Of a DNA stretch of 64,000 bases, positions 18,913-27,368 are shown one piece after another. The position numbers and the translations under genes are program-made. Numbering within the stretch: the stretch's first letter is position 1; every line of letters begins with the position of its first letter. Origin of the DNA: PALSA-894 sp963828625 (GTDB lineage: Bacteria; Pseudomonadota; Alphaproteobacteria; Rhizobiales; Xanthobacteraceae); NCBI GenBank assembly GCA_963828625.1, contig CAWHEX010000002.1, positions 372,001 through 436,000 on the forward strand, given 5' to 3'. The notes under the pieces are model-generated. The model saw nothing but the letters and a program-made list of their open reading frames with translations. It made no database searches and had not been told where the DNA came from.

Positions 18913-19383
18913 ATGTCATTGGTGAAATGGGCGATTTTCGGGCTGCTGATGCTGCCCTTTCTGGAAATCGCCGTATTCGTCGCGGTCGCCCTCAAGCTCG
19001 GCGTTCTGACGGCGCTGGCGCTCACGTTCCTCACCTCGTTCGCCGGCATGGCGGTGATCCGTTATGCCGGCCGCCACGATGTGGAGCGCGTACGCACGGC
19101 CTTCGGGCAGCGCACGGTGAGCCGGGTGGAACTGGACACCCAAGGCTTCCTGAGGGTGCTCGGCGGCTTCCTGCTGGTCGTGCCGGGATTCATCACGGAC
19201 GCGATCGGGGCGCTGCTGCTGCTTCCCGTCACCCGCCATCTGCTTGGTGCGGCGTTGCGCCGCGCTGTCGCCCGCGCCGAGGGGGCGGCGGCTCCGCCCG
19301 GGGTGGTCGATCTGCCGCCGGACCAGTGGCAGCGGGTCGCCGACGAGCGCATCAGCCACAAGCCATCTGCCGGGAAGGACTGA
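18913..19383 (+). CDS. FxsA-family membrane protein
   Basis: 156 residues with the FxsA pattern: a first hydrophobic hairpin (WAIFGLLMLPFLEIAVFVAV), GVLTALALTFLTSFAGMAVI, and LRVLGGFLLVVPGFITDAIG, followed by a polar cytoplasmic tail. E. coli FxsA relieves phage T7 exclusion by the F plasmid; the function here is unknown. ATG 18913 was chosen because upstream residues are arginine-rich and unlike the family. It is commonly next to secB in this group. Confidence 0.88.
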   Translation: MSLVKWAIFGLLMLPFLEIAVFVAVALKLGVLTALALTFLTSFAGMAVIRYAGRHDVERVRTAFGQRTVSRVELDTQGFLRVLGGFLLVVPGFITDAIGALLLLPVTRHLLGAALRRAVARAEGAAAPPGVVDLPPDQWQRVADERISHKPSAGKD

Positions 19384-19480
19384 GGAAATCCGCGTCCTTG
19401 TGAGGCCGGATGGCCTGTGTTAGCCCAACCGCCGCTCGCGCCGGGACCCTCCCGCGCCCGAAAAGCCGGAGGATCGCTTG

Positions 19481-19978
19481 ATGGCAACGACGAACGGGGG
19501 CCCCGCGCCGGAGCAGCCGAACGCGCAGCAGCAGGTGCCGCAGCTTCAAACCCTGACGCAGTACATCAAGGACTTCTCGTTCGAGAATCCGAACGCGCCG
19601 CGTTCGCTCCAGCCGCAGCAGCAGCCTCCGAAGATCAACATCCAGATCAACGTCAACGCCAAGCCGGTCGCGGAGAACGATTTCGAGGTCGAGCTGAAGC
19701 TCGAAGGGCGCGCCGAGATGCCCAACCTGTTCCTGTTCAGCTTCGACCTGTTGTTCGCCGGCCTGTTCCGCATCCAGAACGTCCCGGCCGAAAGCGTCCA
19801 GCTTGTCGTGATGATCGAATGCCCGCGCCTGCTGTTCCCGTTCGCGCGCGAGATCATCGCGACCTCGGTGCGCAACGGCGGCTTCCCGCCGCTGATCCTC
19901 GATCCGGTGGATTTCGCCGCGCTCTATCGCCAGCGCATGGCGGAGCTTGCACCGCAGACCGCGCCGCCCGGCGCGTGA
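19481..19978 (+). CDS. secB: Protein-export chaperone SecB
   Basis: Cytoplasmic chaperone that holds preproteins unfolded for SecA. 165 residues. Family sequence: LTQYIKDFSFENPNAP, INVNAKPVAENDFEVELKL, GLFRIQNVP, CPRLLFPFAREIIA, FPPLILDPVDFAALYRQR. ATG 19481 follows a ribosome site GGAGGA at the usual distance. The protein has a Gln-rich N-terminus (EQPNAQQQVPQ). It is downstream of the FxsA gene on the same strand. Confidence 0.97.
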   Translation: MATTNGGPAPEQPNAQQQVPQLQTLTQYIKDFSFENPNAPRSLQPQQQPPKINIQINVNAKPVAENDFEVELKLEGRAEMPNLFLFSFDLLFAGLFRIQNVPAESVQLVVMIECPRLLFPFAREIIATSVRNGGFPPLILDPVDFAALYRQRMAELAPQTAPPGA

Positions 19979-19980
19979 CG

Positions 19981-20025
19981 CATCATCCCGAAAAGTGGGT
20001 ACCGGTTTTCGGGCAAGATGATGCG
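19981..20025. repeat. Palindromic repeat, family C
   Basis: atcatcccgaaaagtgggta followed by ccggttttcgggcaagatgatg: the outer arms (catcat/atgatg) and inner arms (cccgaaaa/ttttcggg) pair. A variant occurs at 27321-27361. This is a widespread intergenic repeat in Bradyrhizobiaceae and relatives (from memory). It sits between convergent secB and dnaQ, where it could act as a transcript end. Confidence 0.7.
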
Positions 20026-20038
20026 CCCGTAAGCCGTG

Positions 20039-20746
20039 TCAGGAGGCCGCGGCCTCGCCGGCGAGATAATCGTTCCAGATCGCTTTTTCGCCGAGCGTCG
20101 CAATGAACGCACGGTGTGCGTCGCGCTCGGCCGCCGGGACACGGAACCCGAGCGGCGCCGGCCGCACGCGCATCAGCGCGGTGGCGATGCCCTGGATCAT
20201 CGTGGTGGCTTCGTCGACGAGGCTCAGGCGCGCCTGACGCTTACCGGTCAGCTCGACATAGACCTCGGCGAGCAGTTCGGCGTCGAGCAGCGCGCCATGC
20301 TTGGTGCGGCGCGACGTGTCGATGGAAAAGCGCGCGCACAGATGATCGAGGCTGTTCGGCCCGGCCGGATAGCGCCGCCGCGCCAGCATCAGCGTATCGA
20401 CCAGGCGATCGCGCTGGAGCAGCAGCTTCTTGCAGCGCTCGAGTTCGGAATTGAGGAAGCCGAGATCGAACATCGCGTTGTGCGCGATGAGCGGCGCATC
20501 GGCGAGGAACTCGATCAGCTCCTCGCAGATGTCGGCGAACAGCGGCTTGTCCTTGAGGAATTCCACCGAGAGGCCGTGAACGTTGAAAGCCGCCTCCGGC
20601 ACGTCGCGCTGCGGATTGAGGTAGCGGTGGAAACTGTTGCCGGTCGGAAAGCCGTTGACGAGCTCGACGCAGCCGATCTCCACCAGCCGATCGCCCTGAT
20701 AGGGATCGAGGCCTGTCGTCTCGGTGTCGAACACGATTTCGCGCAT
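20039..20746 (-). CDS. dnaQ: DNA polymerase III epsilon subunit
   Basis: 3'-5' proofreading exonuclease of the replicative polymerase. 235 residues with the DEDDh motifs: Exo I VFDTETTGLDP (Asp7, Glu9), Exo II IAHNAMFDLGFLN, Exo III TKHGALLDAELLAEVY. The length and C-terminal tail match the bacterial subunit. It is 8 bp downstream of coaE on the same strand, as usual near alphaproteobacterial origins. Confidence 0.97.
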   Translation of the reverse strand: MREIVFDTETTGLDPYQGDRLVEIGCVELVNGFPTGNSFHRYLNPQRDVPEAAFNVHGLSVEFLKDKPLFADICEELIEFLADAPLIAHNAMFDLGFLNSELERCKKLLLQRDRLVDTLMLARRRYPAGPNSLDHLCARFSIDTSRRTKHGALLDAELLAEVYVELTGKRQARLSLVDEATTMIQGIATALMRVRPAPLGFRVPAAERDAHRAFIATLGEKAIWNDYLAGEAAAS

Positions 20747-20754
20747 AGCGCTCT

Positions 20755-21357
20755 TTAACTGATTCGCCGGCCCGGCAAGGCCGAGACTGCGCGCAGAATG
20801 CCATGAATCTGGGCGCGCGCGGAATCGAACGAGCGCGCGCTATCCACGACGAAATGTGCCCGTGCACGCTTTTCGGCGTCCGACATCTGGCGCGCGAGCA
20901 GCGCATCGAGTCTTTCGGCGGTCATTCCGGGGCGCGCGAGCACACGCGCGCGCTGAACGTCGGCGGGCGCCGACACCACCACCACCGCATCGACGCGTTT
21001 TTCGCCGCCGGTCTCGAACAGCAGCGGAATGTCGAGCACGATCGCGCGCGCGCCACGCGCCTGCTGCGCGGCGATGAAGCGCTCCGACACGGCACGCACC
21101 AATGGATGCACGATCGCTTCGAGCTGCTTGATCGCGTCGGGCTTGCCGACAAGCTTGTCGGTGAGCCGGGAGCGATCGATCCGGCCGTCGACCGTGACGC
21201 CGGGAAACGCCGCCTCGATCGGTCCGACCGCCTCGCCTTCGTAGAGGCGATGCACCACGGCGTCGGAATCATGCACCGCCACGCCGGCCTCGCGGAAGAA
21301 TCCGGCCGCGGTCGACTTGCCCATGCCGATCGAGCCGGTGAGGCCGAGAATGAACAT
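20755..21357 (-). CDS. coaE: Dephospho-CoA kinase
   Basis: Last step of coenzyme A synthesis. 200 residues, with the P-loop GLTGSIGMGKSTAAGFF at the N-terminus, the CoA-binding segment VHDSDAVVHRLY, and the lid-region motif LFETGGEKRVDAVVVVSAP. Its start overlaps the stop of aroE (ATGA), so it is translationally coupled to it. Confidence 0.97.
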   Translation of the reverse strand: MFILGLTGSIGMGKSTAAGFFREAGVAVHDSDAVVHRLYEGEAVGPIEAAFPGVTVDGRIDRSRLTDKLVGKPDAIKQLEAIVHPLVRAVSERFIAAQQARGARAIVLDIPLLFETGGEKRVDAVVVVSAPADVQRARVLARPGMTAERLDALLARQMSDAEKRARAHFVVDSARSFDSARAQIHGILRAVSALPGRRIS

Positions 21358-22190
21358 CAGGTCTTCGCCCGGATGTCGTCTTCGAGAATCTTGCGCTGCT
21401 CCGGCATCACGGTCGGCTTGACGCCGAACCAGTGCGTGAAGCCCGGCACCGCCTGATAGAGCAGCATGCTCAGTCCGTCGACGACGCGATGGCCCGCGGC
21501 CTTCGCGCGTTTCAGCAACTCGGTTTCGAGCGGCACATAGACGACGTCATAGACGATCGCGGATTTTTTCAGCGGACCGAGGTCGACAAAATGCGGCGGG
21601 TTGCCGGTCATGCCGAGCGAGGTGTTGTTGATCAGGACATCAGCCTCGGCGAGCAGCTTCGGCAGCGTGTCGAATTCGTGCGCGGAAACGCGCGGGCCGA
21701 ACTCGCTCGCAAGCTGGCGCGCACGCGCGATCGTCCGGTTCGCAATCAAGACCGAATAGCCGCGTTCGAGAAATGCATAGACCGAGGCGCGTGCCGAGCC
21801 GCCCGCCCCCATCACCACGACCTTGCCGGGCGATGAATCCCAGCCTGGATGGATCGCGTCGAGGCTGAGCACGAGGCCGAGCCAGTCGGTGTTGCCGCCG
21901 ACCAGCGTGTCGCCATCGTAATAGACGGTGTTCACCGCGCCGATTTTCTCAGCCGCCGGCTCGCGACGGCCGGCCAGGCGGAACGCGGCTTCCTTGTGCG
22001 GCTTGGTGATGTTGCCACCGACGAAGCCGTTGGCCTTCAGGTTGGGGAAGAAGGTTTCGAATTCCTCCGGCGTCTTGTCCGCGTACTCGTATGACCCTTC
22101 AAGGCCAAGCGTGCGCAGCCAGTAGCCGTGCAGCATCGGCGAGCGCGAATGCGCAACCGGGTGACCCATGACGCAGGCGCGGCGTTTCAT
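21357..22190 (-). CDS. aroE: Shikimate dehydrogenase
   Basis: Reduces 3-dehydroshikimate with NADPH in aromatic amino acid synthesis. 277 residues. Substrate site GHPVAHSRSPMLHGYWL, catalytic Lys in NITKPHKEAAFRL, Asp in NTDWLGL, and the nucleotide-binding loop VVMGAGGSARASVYAF. It overlaps maf upstream by 4 bp and coaE downstream, so maf-aroE-coaE-dnaQ form one coupled operon. Confidence 0.97.
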   Translation of the reverse strand: MKRRACVMGHPVAHSRSPMLHGYWLRTLGLEGSYEYADKTPEEFETFFPNLKANGFVGGNITKPHKEAAFRLAGRREPAAEKIGAVNTVYYDGDTLVGGNTDWLGLVLSLDAIHPGWDSSPGKVVVMGAGGSARASVYAFLERGYSVLIANRTIARARQLASEFGPRVSAHEFDTLPKLLAEADVLINNTSLGMTGNPPHFVDLGPLKKSAIVYDVVYVPLETELLKRAKAAGHRVVDGLSMLLYQAVPGFTHWFGVKPTVMPEQRKILEDDIRAKT

Positions 22191-22795
22191 GCGGCGAGCA
22201 CTCCCTCACGGCGCAGGTGTTCGAGCAAGGGCAGCAACGGCAGGCCGAGGATCGTGAAGTGGTCGCCCTCGATTTTCTCGAACAGGTGAATGCCCGCTCC
22301 TTCAAGCTGGTACGCGCCAACGCTGGCCGTCACGTTGGCGCCGGCGGCATCGAGATAAGCATCGAGAAAGGCCTCGGAAAACCGCCGCATGGTGAGCCGC
22401 GCAACGGTCGCTTCGGCGAACGTGACAGCGCCGTTCCGGCACACCGCCACGGCGGAATGCAACTCATGTGTCGCACCACGCAGCACCATGAGCTGCTCGC
22501 GCGCGGCCTTGCGGTCAGCCGGCTTGGAAAAGCGCCGCTCGCCGAGCGCCAAAGTCTGGTCGCAGCCAACCACGATGCCGCTTTCCGACATCGCCGCGAC
22601 GGTGCGGGCCTTTTCGCGTGCGAGCGTCAGCGCGACATCGCGCGGATGACCCGATGCGACCTGCTGTTCGATCGCGCGTTCATCGAGATGCGCGGGGCGC
22701 GCTTCCACCGGAATGCCGGCGGCTTCGAGCAGCGCACGGCGCACCTTGCTCTGCGAAGCAAGGATCAGGGGTTCTTTCGGTAGCCAGAGAGGCAT
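22187..22795 (-). CDS. maf: Maf-family nucleotide pyrophosphatase
   Basis: Nucleoside triphosphate pyrophosphatase of the Maf/HAM1-like group that removes modified or non-canonical nucleotides. 202 residues: ILASQSKVRRALLEAAGIPV, VGCDQTLALGERRFSKPADR, SVGAYQLEGAGIHLFEKIEG, and ILGLPLLPLLEHLR. The first gene of the maf-aroE-coaE-dnaQ operon, overlapping aroE by 4 bp. Confidence 0.95.
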   Translation of the reverse strand: MPLWLPKEPLILASQSKVRRALLEAAGIPVEARPAHLDERAIEQQVASGHPRDVALTLAREKARTVAAMSESGIVVGCDQTLALGERRFSKPADRKAAREQLMVLRGATHELHSAVAVCRNGAVTFAEATVARLTMRRFSEAFLDAYLDAAGANVTASVGAYQLEGAGIHLFEKIEGDHFTILGLPLLPLLEHLRREGVLAA

Positions 22796-22826
22796 CAGAG
22801 TTTGGTCCGCGAGCGCAACAAACTCC

Positions 22827-22910
22827 GCTCATTCCCGCGCAAGCGGGAATCCAGAACCACGAACTCTGGAAAGAACTGGGTCCCCGCTTTCGTGGGGACG
22901 AACGGAAAGA
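22827..22910. repeat. Palindromic repeat, family B (full copy)
   Basis: ttcccgcgcaagcgggaa and gtccccgctttcgtggggac are two hairpins separated by about 30 bases containing ccagaaccacgaactctgg, itself a palindrome. It lies between ppsR and maf. Same family as the element at 13500-13575. Confidence 0.75.
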
Positions 22911-22940
22911 AAGGACGCTGCACAATCATCATGTGACGTT

Positions 22941-23780
22941 TCAGGACGCGGCCTGCCGCCGCCGATCCGCCAGCAGTGCCATCACGGCAGCGGCGGTTTC
23001 CTCGATCGAGCGGCGCGTCACGTCGATGACCGGCCAGTTGTGCTTGGCGCAGAGCTTGCGCGAGAACGCGATTTCTTCCGCGACCGCCTGGCGATCCACG
23101 TAGAGATCGTCGTCGCGATGCGCGTTGAGGCCGAGCAGGCGATTCTGCCGGATCTGCACAATGCGCTCGGGGCTCGCGGTCAGGCCCACGACCAGCGGCG
23201 TCGTGAGTCGCTCGAGATTCGACGGCACCGGCATGTTCGGCACCAGCGGAACGTTCGCGGTCTTGACGCCGCGATTTGCCAGATAGATCGAGGTCGGCGT
23301 CTTCGAGGTGCGCGAAACGCCGGTCAGCACCACGTCGGCGTGTTCGAGATCCTCGGTGTGCTGTCCGTCATCATGCAGCATGGTGAAATTGAGCGCGTCG
23401 ATGCGCTTGAAATATTCGGCGTTGAGCACGTGCTGGGCGCCGGCACGCTTGTTCGATTCCGCGCCGAGATAAGACTGGAACATCGCCAGCACCGGATCGA
23501 GGATCGACAGGCATGGCAGGCTGAATTCGCGGCACTTCGTCTCCAGCCGCTGGGTCAGTGTGCTTTCAAGCAGCGTATAGAGCACGATGCCGGGCGCCGC
23601 CTCGATCTCGGCGATCACACGGTCGAGCTGCTTTTCGGTGCGCACCAGCGGATAGATGTGCTCGATCGGCGCAACATTCGCGTATTGCGCGGCCGCGGCG
23701 CGCGCAACCGTGATCAGAGTCTCGCCGGTCGCATCCGAAACGAGATGGAGATGAAAGAAGTTGCCGACGCGGTGTGGCAT
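22941..23780 (-). CDS. ppsR: Pyruvate, phosphate dikinase/PEP synthase regulatory protein
   Basis: Bifunctional kinase/pyrophosphorylase that controls PEP-pyruvate dikinases (DUF299 family). 279 residues. N-terminus FFHLHLVSDATGETLITVAR, P-loop GVSRTSKTPTSIYLANRG, and C-terminal VDVTRRSIEETAAAVM. ATG 23780 gives the canonical start. In Caulobacter the homologue is the first gene left of the chromosome origin, which is one reason to place the origin just upstream here. Confidence 0.93.
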   Translation of the reverse strand: MPHRVGNFFHLHLVSDATGETLITVARAAAAQYANVAPIEHIYPLVRTEKQLDRVIAEIEAAPGIVLYTLLESTLTQRLETKCREFSLPCLSILDPVLAMFQSYLGAESNKRAGAQHVLNAEYFKRIDALNFTMLHDDGQHTEDLEHADVVLTGVSRTSKTPTSIYLANRGVKTANVPLVPNMPVPSNLERLTTPLVVGLTASPERIVQIRQNRLLGLNAHRDDDLYVDRQAVAEEIAFSRKLCAKHNWPVIDVTRRSIEETAAAVMALLADRRRQAAS

Positions 23781-24251
23781 TGCCCGATAGACTGTGGACC
23801 GTTGGGGAGAAGGCCATGCCTGACAGGTGAGTGCAAGCGCACCAACCCGAGGGCGACGGGACAAGTCGGCCGGTCGTCCACACCGCCACCAAATACCGAC
23901 GTGTGAGTGGGGTGCGCGGTGGACAGGCTGTACGGCGTTACAGGGAGTGGATAACCCGGTGGGCAATTCCGGAAACCGTGAGTGGAATCAAATTCCTGCC
24001 GCGTCGAATTGATGCGCGCCGAACAACGGGGATCGGAACTGGATGAGGACGCCGACTCTGAATAGAGGGCGACCTCGACTTATGAGTCTAATCAACGGTC
24101 AAACAGACTCAAACAAGAATCAGATTCTTGGATTAGGTTTGGAAGGCATGGGATGACGTAAGGCCTGTGCAGACACGCGCGAGAAGCCAGCCGGATGTCC
24201 GTAGTTCAACATTTTCCGAGTTCGATTGTTCCGATGGATCGGGCCTGAACG
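23781..24251. other. Proposed chromosomal replication origin (oriC) region
   Basis: 471 bp without a credible gene between ppsR and hemJ. Support: ppsR-maf-aroE-coaE-dnaQ run left and hemJ-rho-mnmE-mnmG-rsmG-parAB run right, as around known alphaproteobacterial origins; parS sites lie 10-12 kb away; agtggataa at 23946-23954 is one base from a reverse DnaA box, and tcgtccaca at 23874-23882 is two bases from one. The right part (24060-24135) is AT-richer and holds a cluster of GANTC sites (23985, 24054, 24084, 24106, 24117, 24123) and a 17-bp palindrome. DnaA boxes are weak by E. coli standards, and hemE, usually adjacent, is absent. Confidence 0.6.
24114..24130. repeat. Perfect 17-bp palindrome in the proposed origin
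   Basis: CAAGAATC-A-GATTCTTG. Each arm contains a GANTC site, the target of the cell-cycle methylase CcrM in alphaproteobacteria. The symmetry suggests a protein-binding or methylation-sensitive site. Confidence 0.6.
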
Positions 24252-24777
24252 ATGAGCGTCGGCACATTCATCCAGCGCTGGTTTCGGGCCGAGATGGCGA
24301 TCGGCATCACCTTGGCGCTGCTGGGTCGTGCTGCTGCTGTGGAATCCGTCCGGGCTCCATCTGTGGCTCAAGGCGATGCACATCATCGCGGTGATCGCCT
24401 GGATGGCCGGCATGCTCTATCTGCCGCGGCTGTTCGTCTATCACTGCGACGCGGAAGTCGGCTCGAAGCAGTCCGAGACCTTCAAGACGATGGAGCGGAG
24501 GCTCCTGCGCGCGATCATCAACCCCGCGATGGTGGCGACCTGGGTGCTCGGCCTCTGGCTCGCCTGGGAGGGCGGATTCTTCAAATCCGGCTGGCTGCAC
24601 GGAAAGCTGGCGCTGGTGATCGCCATGTCCGCCCTGCATGGGCAGATGACCCGCTGGACCCGCGAGTTCGCCGAGGACCGGAACACCCGCTCGCAGAAGT
24701 TTTATCGGATCGTCAATGAGATTCCGGCCGTGCTGATGATCGGGATTGTGATCCTTGTAGTCGTTAAGCCATTCTGA
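24252..24777 (+). CDS. hemJ: HemJ protoporphyrinogen oxidase (frame broken near the start)
   Basis: Membrane haem-biosynthesis enzyme oxidising protoporphyrinogen IX. The main frame reads LWLKAMHIIAVIAWMAGMLY with the conserved His, then LPRLFVYHCDAEVGS and KLALVIAMSALHGQMTRW. Upstream, ATG 24252 (MSVGTFIQRWFRAEMAIGIT) encodes a further N-terminal membrane segment in a different frame. Removing C24327 gives LALLGVLLLWNPSGLHLWL, a continuous helix, and the span is 175 codons plus one base. If the upstream part is not translated, the gene would start at GTG 24328 or ATG 24376. hemE, a common left neighbour, is not present. Confidence 0.85.
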
Positions 24778-24909
24778 TTGCTTCAGAATTAAGATAAAAC
24801 GATCCATTGTTCATGCCGCACGGTCAAAACGAGACCGCTCTTGCGTTCGTCGCAGTGTTTTCATATTTTCCGAGCACTCTCCTGAAACGCAGGCGGATGC
24901 AGTCGAGTT

Positions 24910-24930
24910 TCCGGTTTTTCAAAAACCGGA
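24910..24930. promoter_or_regulatory. 21-bp perfect palindrome in the rho leader
   Basis: TCCGGTTTTT-C-AAAAACCGGA lies about 115 bases before the rho start, within a 269-base leader. As RNA it would fold into a hairpin with a small U/A loop, and as DNA it is a symmetric site. rho genes often control their own transcription through the leader, so a role in regulation is plausible but not shown. Confidence 0.45.
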
Positions 24931-25046
24931 CACCGCATCAGGCCAGAGGACTCTTCCTCCCCGAGACCTGCGGCTTCCCTCCCTCCCCTCTCCCGGCGTT
25001 GCCTTTTTTCAAACAGCCCGCCGGACGACTCTTAGGATTACCCCGC

Positions 25047-26313
25047 ATGCGGGAAATGAAACTCCAGGACCTCAAGTCCAAAACCCCCACCGAACTGCTG
25101 GCCTTTGCCGAGGAGCACGCGGTCGAGAACGCCTCGACCATGCGCAAGCAGGAACAGATGTTCGCGATCCTCAAGCAGCTCGCGGCGAAAGAAGTCGACA
25201 TCATCGGCGAAGGCGTGGTCGAAGTGCTGCCCGATGGCTTCGGCTTCCTGCGCGCGCCGGAAGCGAATTACCTGCCGGGACCCGACGACATCTACGTCTC
25301 GCCTTCGCAGATCCGCCGCTTCGGCCTGCGCACCGGCGACACCGTCGAAGGCGAAATCCGCTCGCCGAAGGAAGGCGAGCGCTACTTCGCGCTGCTCAAG
25401 GTCAACACGATCAATTTCGAGGACCCCGAGAAGGCGCGCCACAAGGTCAACTTCGACAACCTGACGCCGCTCTATCCGGATGAGCGTATCCGGATGGAAT
25501 ACGAGGACCCGACCAAGAAGGACCTCTCGGCGCGCGTCATCGACATCGTGGCGCCGATCGGCAAAGGCCAGCGCGCGTTGATCGTCTCGCCGCCGCGCAC
25601 CGGCAAGACCGTGCTGCTGCAAAACATCGCACACTCGATCACCGCCAATCACCCGGAATGCTTCCTGATCGTGCTGCTGATCGACGAGCGGCCCGAGGAA
25701 GTCACCGACATGCAGCGCTCCGTGAAGGGCGAGGTCATCTCCTCGACCTTCGACGAGCCGGCCTCGCGCCACGTTCAGGTCGCCGAGATGGTGATCGAGA
25801 AGGCGAAGCGCCTGGTCGAACACGGCCGCGACGTCGTGATCCTGCTCGAACTCGATCACGCGCCTCGGCCGCGCCTACAACACCGTGGTGCCGTCATCCG
25901 GCAAGGTGCTGACCGGCGGTGTCGACGCGAACGCACTGCAACGCCCGAAGCGCTTCTTCGGCGCGGCGCGCAACATCGAGGAAGGCGGCTCGCTCACCAT
26001 CATCGCGACCGCGCTGATCGATACCGGCTCGCGCATGGACGAAGTGATTTTCGAAGAGTTCAAGGGCACCGGCAACTCCGAACTCATCCTCGACCGCAAG
26101 GTGGCCGACAAGCGCACCTTCCCGGCGATCGACATCACGCGCTCCGGCACGCGCAAGGAAGAACTGCTCACCGATGCGCAGCAGCTCAAGAAGATGTACA
26201 TCCTGCGCCGCATCCTCAATCCGATGGGCACGATGGATGCGATCGACTTCCTGCTCGACAAGCTGCGCAGCACGAAGACCAACGGCGAGTTCTTCGACTC
26301 GATGAACGCTTAA
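25047..26313 (+). CDS. rho: Transcription termination factor Rho (frame broken)
   Basis: Hexameric RNA-dependent ATPase that ends transcription. N-terminus MREMKLQDLKSKTPTELLAF, RNA-binding cold-shock-like domain (GVVEVLPDGFGFLRAPEANY), P-loop SPPRTGKTVLLQ (Lys187), Walker B and C-terminal VVPSSGKVLTGGVDANAL, EEGGSLTIIATALIDTGSR. The frame changes at 25849-25850: gaactcg reads gactcg (VVILLDSITRLGRAYN) when one A is removed. The span is 422 codons plus one base, giving the normal 421 residues. Rho is essential in most of these bacteria, so a consensus error is the likely cause. ATG 25056 is an alternative start. Confidence 0.95.
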
Positions 26314-26325
26314 GGGCGCAGCCGG

Positions 26326-26352
26326 GATTCCCGTTCGTCCCCGCGAAAGCGG
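26326..26352. repeat. Partial family B palindromic repeat
   Basis: ttcccgttcgtccccgcgaaagcgg just after rho, matching one half of the element at 13500-13575 and 22827-22910. The second hairpin is missing. Confidence 0.5.
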
Positions 26353-26377
26353 TATGCGGATGAAATGACTACAGCCC

Positions 26378-26824
26378 GTGTTGAACCGACGTTTCGCAGC
26401 GATCCTCACGCTCGCCGCATGGCCCGCCATCGCGCAAGCCAACGACGCGAGCCCGCCGGGCTGGCGCATCGTTGAAAGCGCGAACGGCGGGCGCTTTGCG
26501 CGATGCGTCGCGCAGACCGCGGGCCCCGCCGGCGACTTGCGGATTGCGAGGATCAGTCATCGCGACTGGACCATCTCGGTTCCGGCCGGCGGACAGCGCG
26601 GCAAGGTCCGCGCTTTCGTGGGTACCGAGCATTTCACCTTGAGGGCCGATGGCAAGCGCGCCTGGTGGGTCGTTTCGAATCCACCATACTATGGTGCGCC
26701 GGGCGATGAGCCTGAGACGATCGGCGTGAGCATCGGCGGAAAGAAAACGATGGAATGGAAACTGCGCGGTGTTCAGGCGGCCGTGAAGGCGGTCGAGCAG
26801 TGCACTGCCGGAAGCGCGAAGTAA
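26378..26824 (+). CDS. Exported protein of unknown function
   Basis: 148 residues from GTG 26378. Signal peptide RFAAILTLAAWPAIAQAND; the mature part (GWRIVESANGGRFARCVAQT, ISHRDWTISVPAGGQRGKV, SIGGKKTMEWKLRGVQAAVK) looks like a compact periplasmic domain with two cysteines. No family recognised. It lies downstream of rho and 9 bp before an acetyltransferase gene on the same strand. Confidence 0.65.
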   Translation: MLNRRFAAILTLAAWPAIAQANDASPPGWRIVESANGGRFARCVAQTAGPAGDLRIARISHRDWTISVPAGGQRGKVRAFVGTEHFTLRADGKRAWWVVSNPPYYGAPGDEPETIGVSIGGKKTMEWKLRGVQAAVKAVEQCTAGSAK

Positions 26825-26833
26825 TCGTGTTGG

Positions 26834-27322
26834 GTGACAGCCTTGGGCACCATCCGCATTGCTGAAGCCCGCTGGCCGCAGGATCGCGCCACTGTCGAGG
26901 CGCTGTTCCGCGAGTACGTTTCATCGCTCGCCGAAGACATCAGCTTCCAGAACGTCGACGACGAACTTGGCGGCCTGCCGGGCAAATACGCGCGGCCTGC
27001 CGGCGTCGTGCTGATCGCATGGGACGGCGATAAAGCCGCCGGCGCGGTCGCATACCGCATGGTCGAGCCCGGCGTCTGCGAGATGAAGCGCCTCTACGTG
27101 CGCCCTGCGTTTCGCGGGCGCGACCTCGGCCGCGAGCTTGCCAACGAGCTGATCGAGGATGCGCGCGAACGCGGCTATCGCACGATGCTGCTCGACACGC
27201 TCGCCTCGATGAATTCCGCCCGCGCGCTCTATCGCGATCTGGGCTTCGCGCCGGTCGCGCCCTACTACGACAATCCGCTGCCCGGCGTGATGTACATGGC
27301 GCTGGAGCTGAACGACGGATGA
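26834..27322 (+). CDS. GNAT N-acetyltransferase
   Basis: 162 residues. Acetyl-CoA-binding core MKRLYVRPAFRGRDLGRELA, followed by MLLDTLASMNSARALYRDLG and FAPVAPYYDNPLPGVMYM, which is typical of the single-domain GNAT group common in soil bacteria. Start GTG 26834. The substrate is unknown. It is not related to the AAC(6')-like gene at 14188. Confidence 0.85.
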   Translation: MTALGTIRIAEARWPQDRATVEALFREYVSSLAEDISFQNVDDELGGLPGKYARPAGVVLIAWDGDKAAGAVAYRMVEPGVCEMKRLYVRPAFRGRDLGRELANELIEDARERGYRTMLLDTLASMNSARALYRDLGFAPVAPYYDNPLPGVMYMALELNDG

Positions 27323-27361
27323 TCCCCGAAAAGTGTGAAGCGGTTTTCGGCAAGGATCAAC
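27321..27361. repeat. Palindromic repeat, family C (variant)
   Basis: gatccccgaaaagtgtgaag and cggttttcggcaaggatc: same architecture as the element at 19981-20025, with the loop altered. It lies between two convergent genes. Confidence 0.65.
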
Positions 27362-27368
27362 GCAAAAG

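Noticed and set aside
24807..25046. N-terminal extension of Rho upstream of ATG 25047
   Set aside because: The open upstream frame covers the leader palindrome and has no family-like residues; Rho of relatives starts MREMKLQDLK or MKLQDLK.
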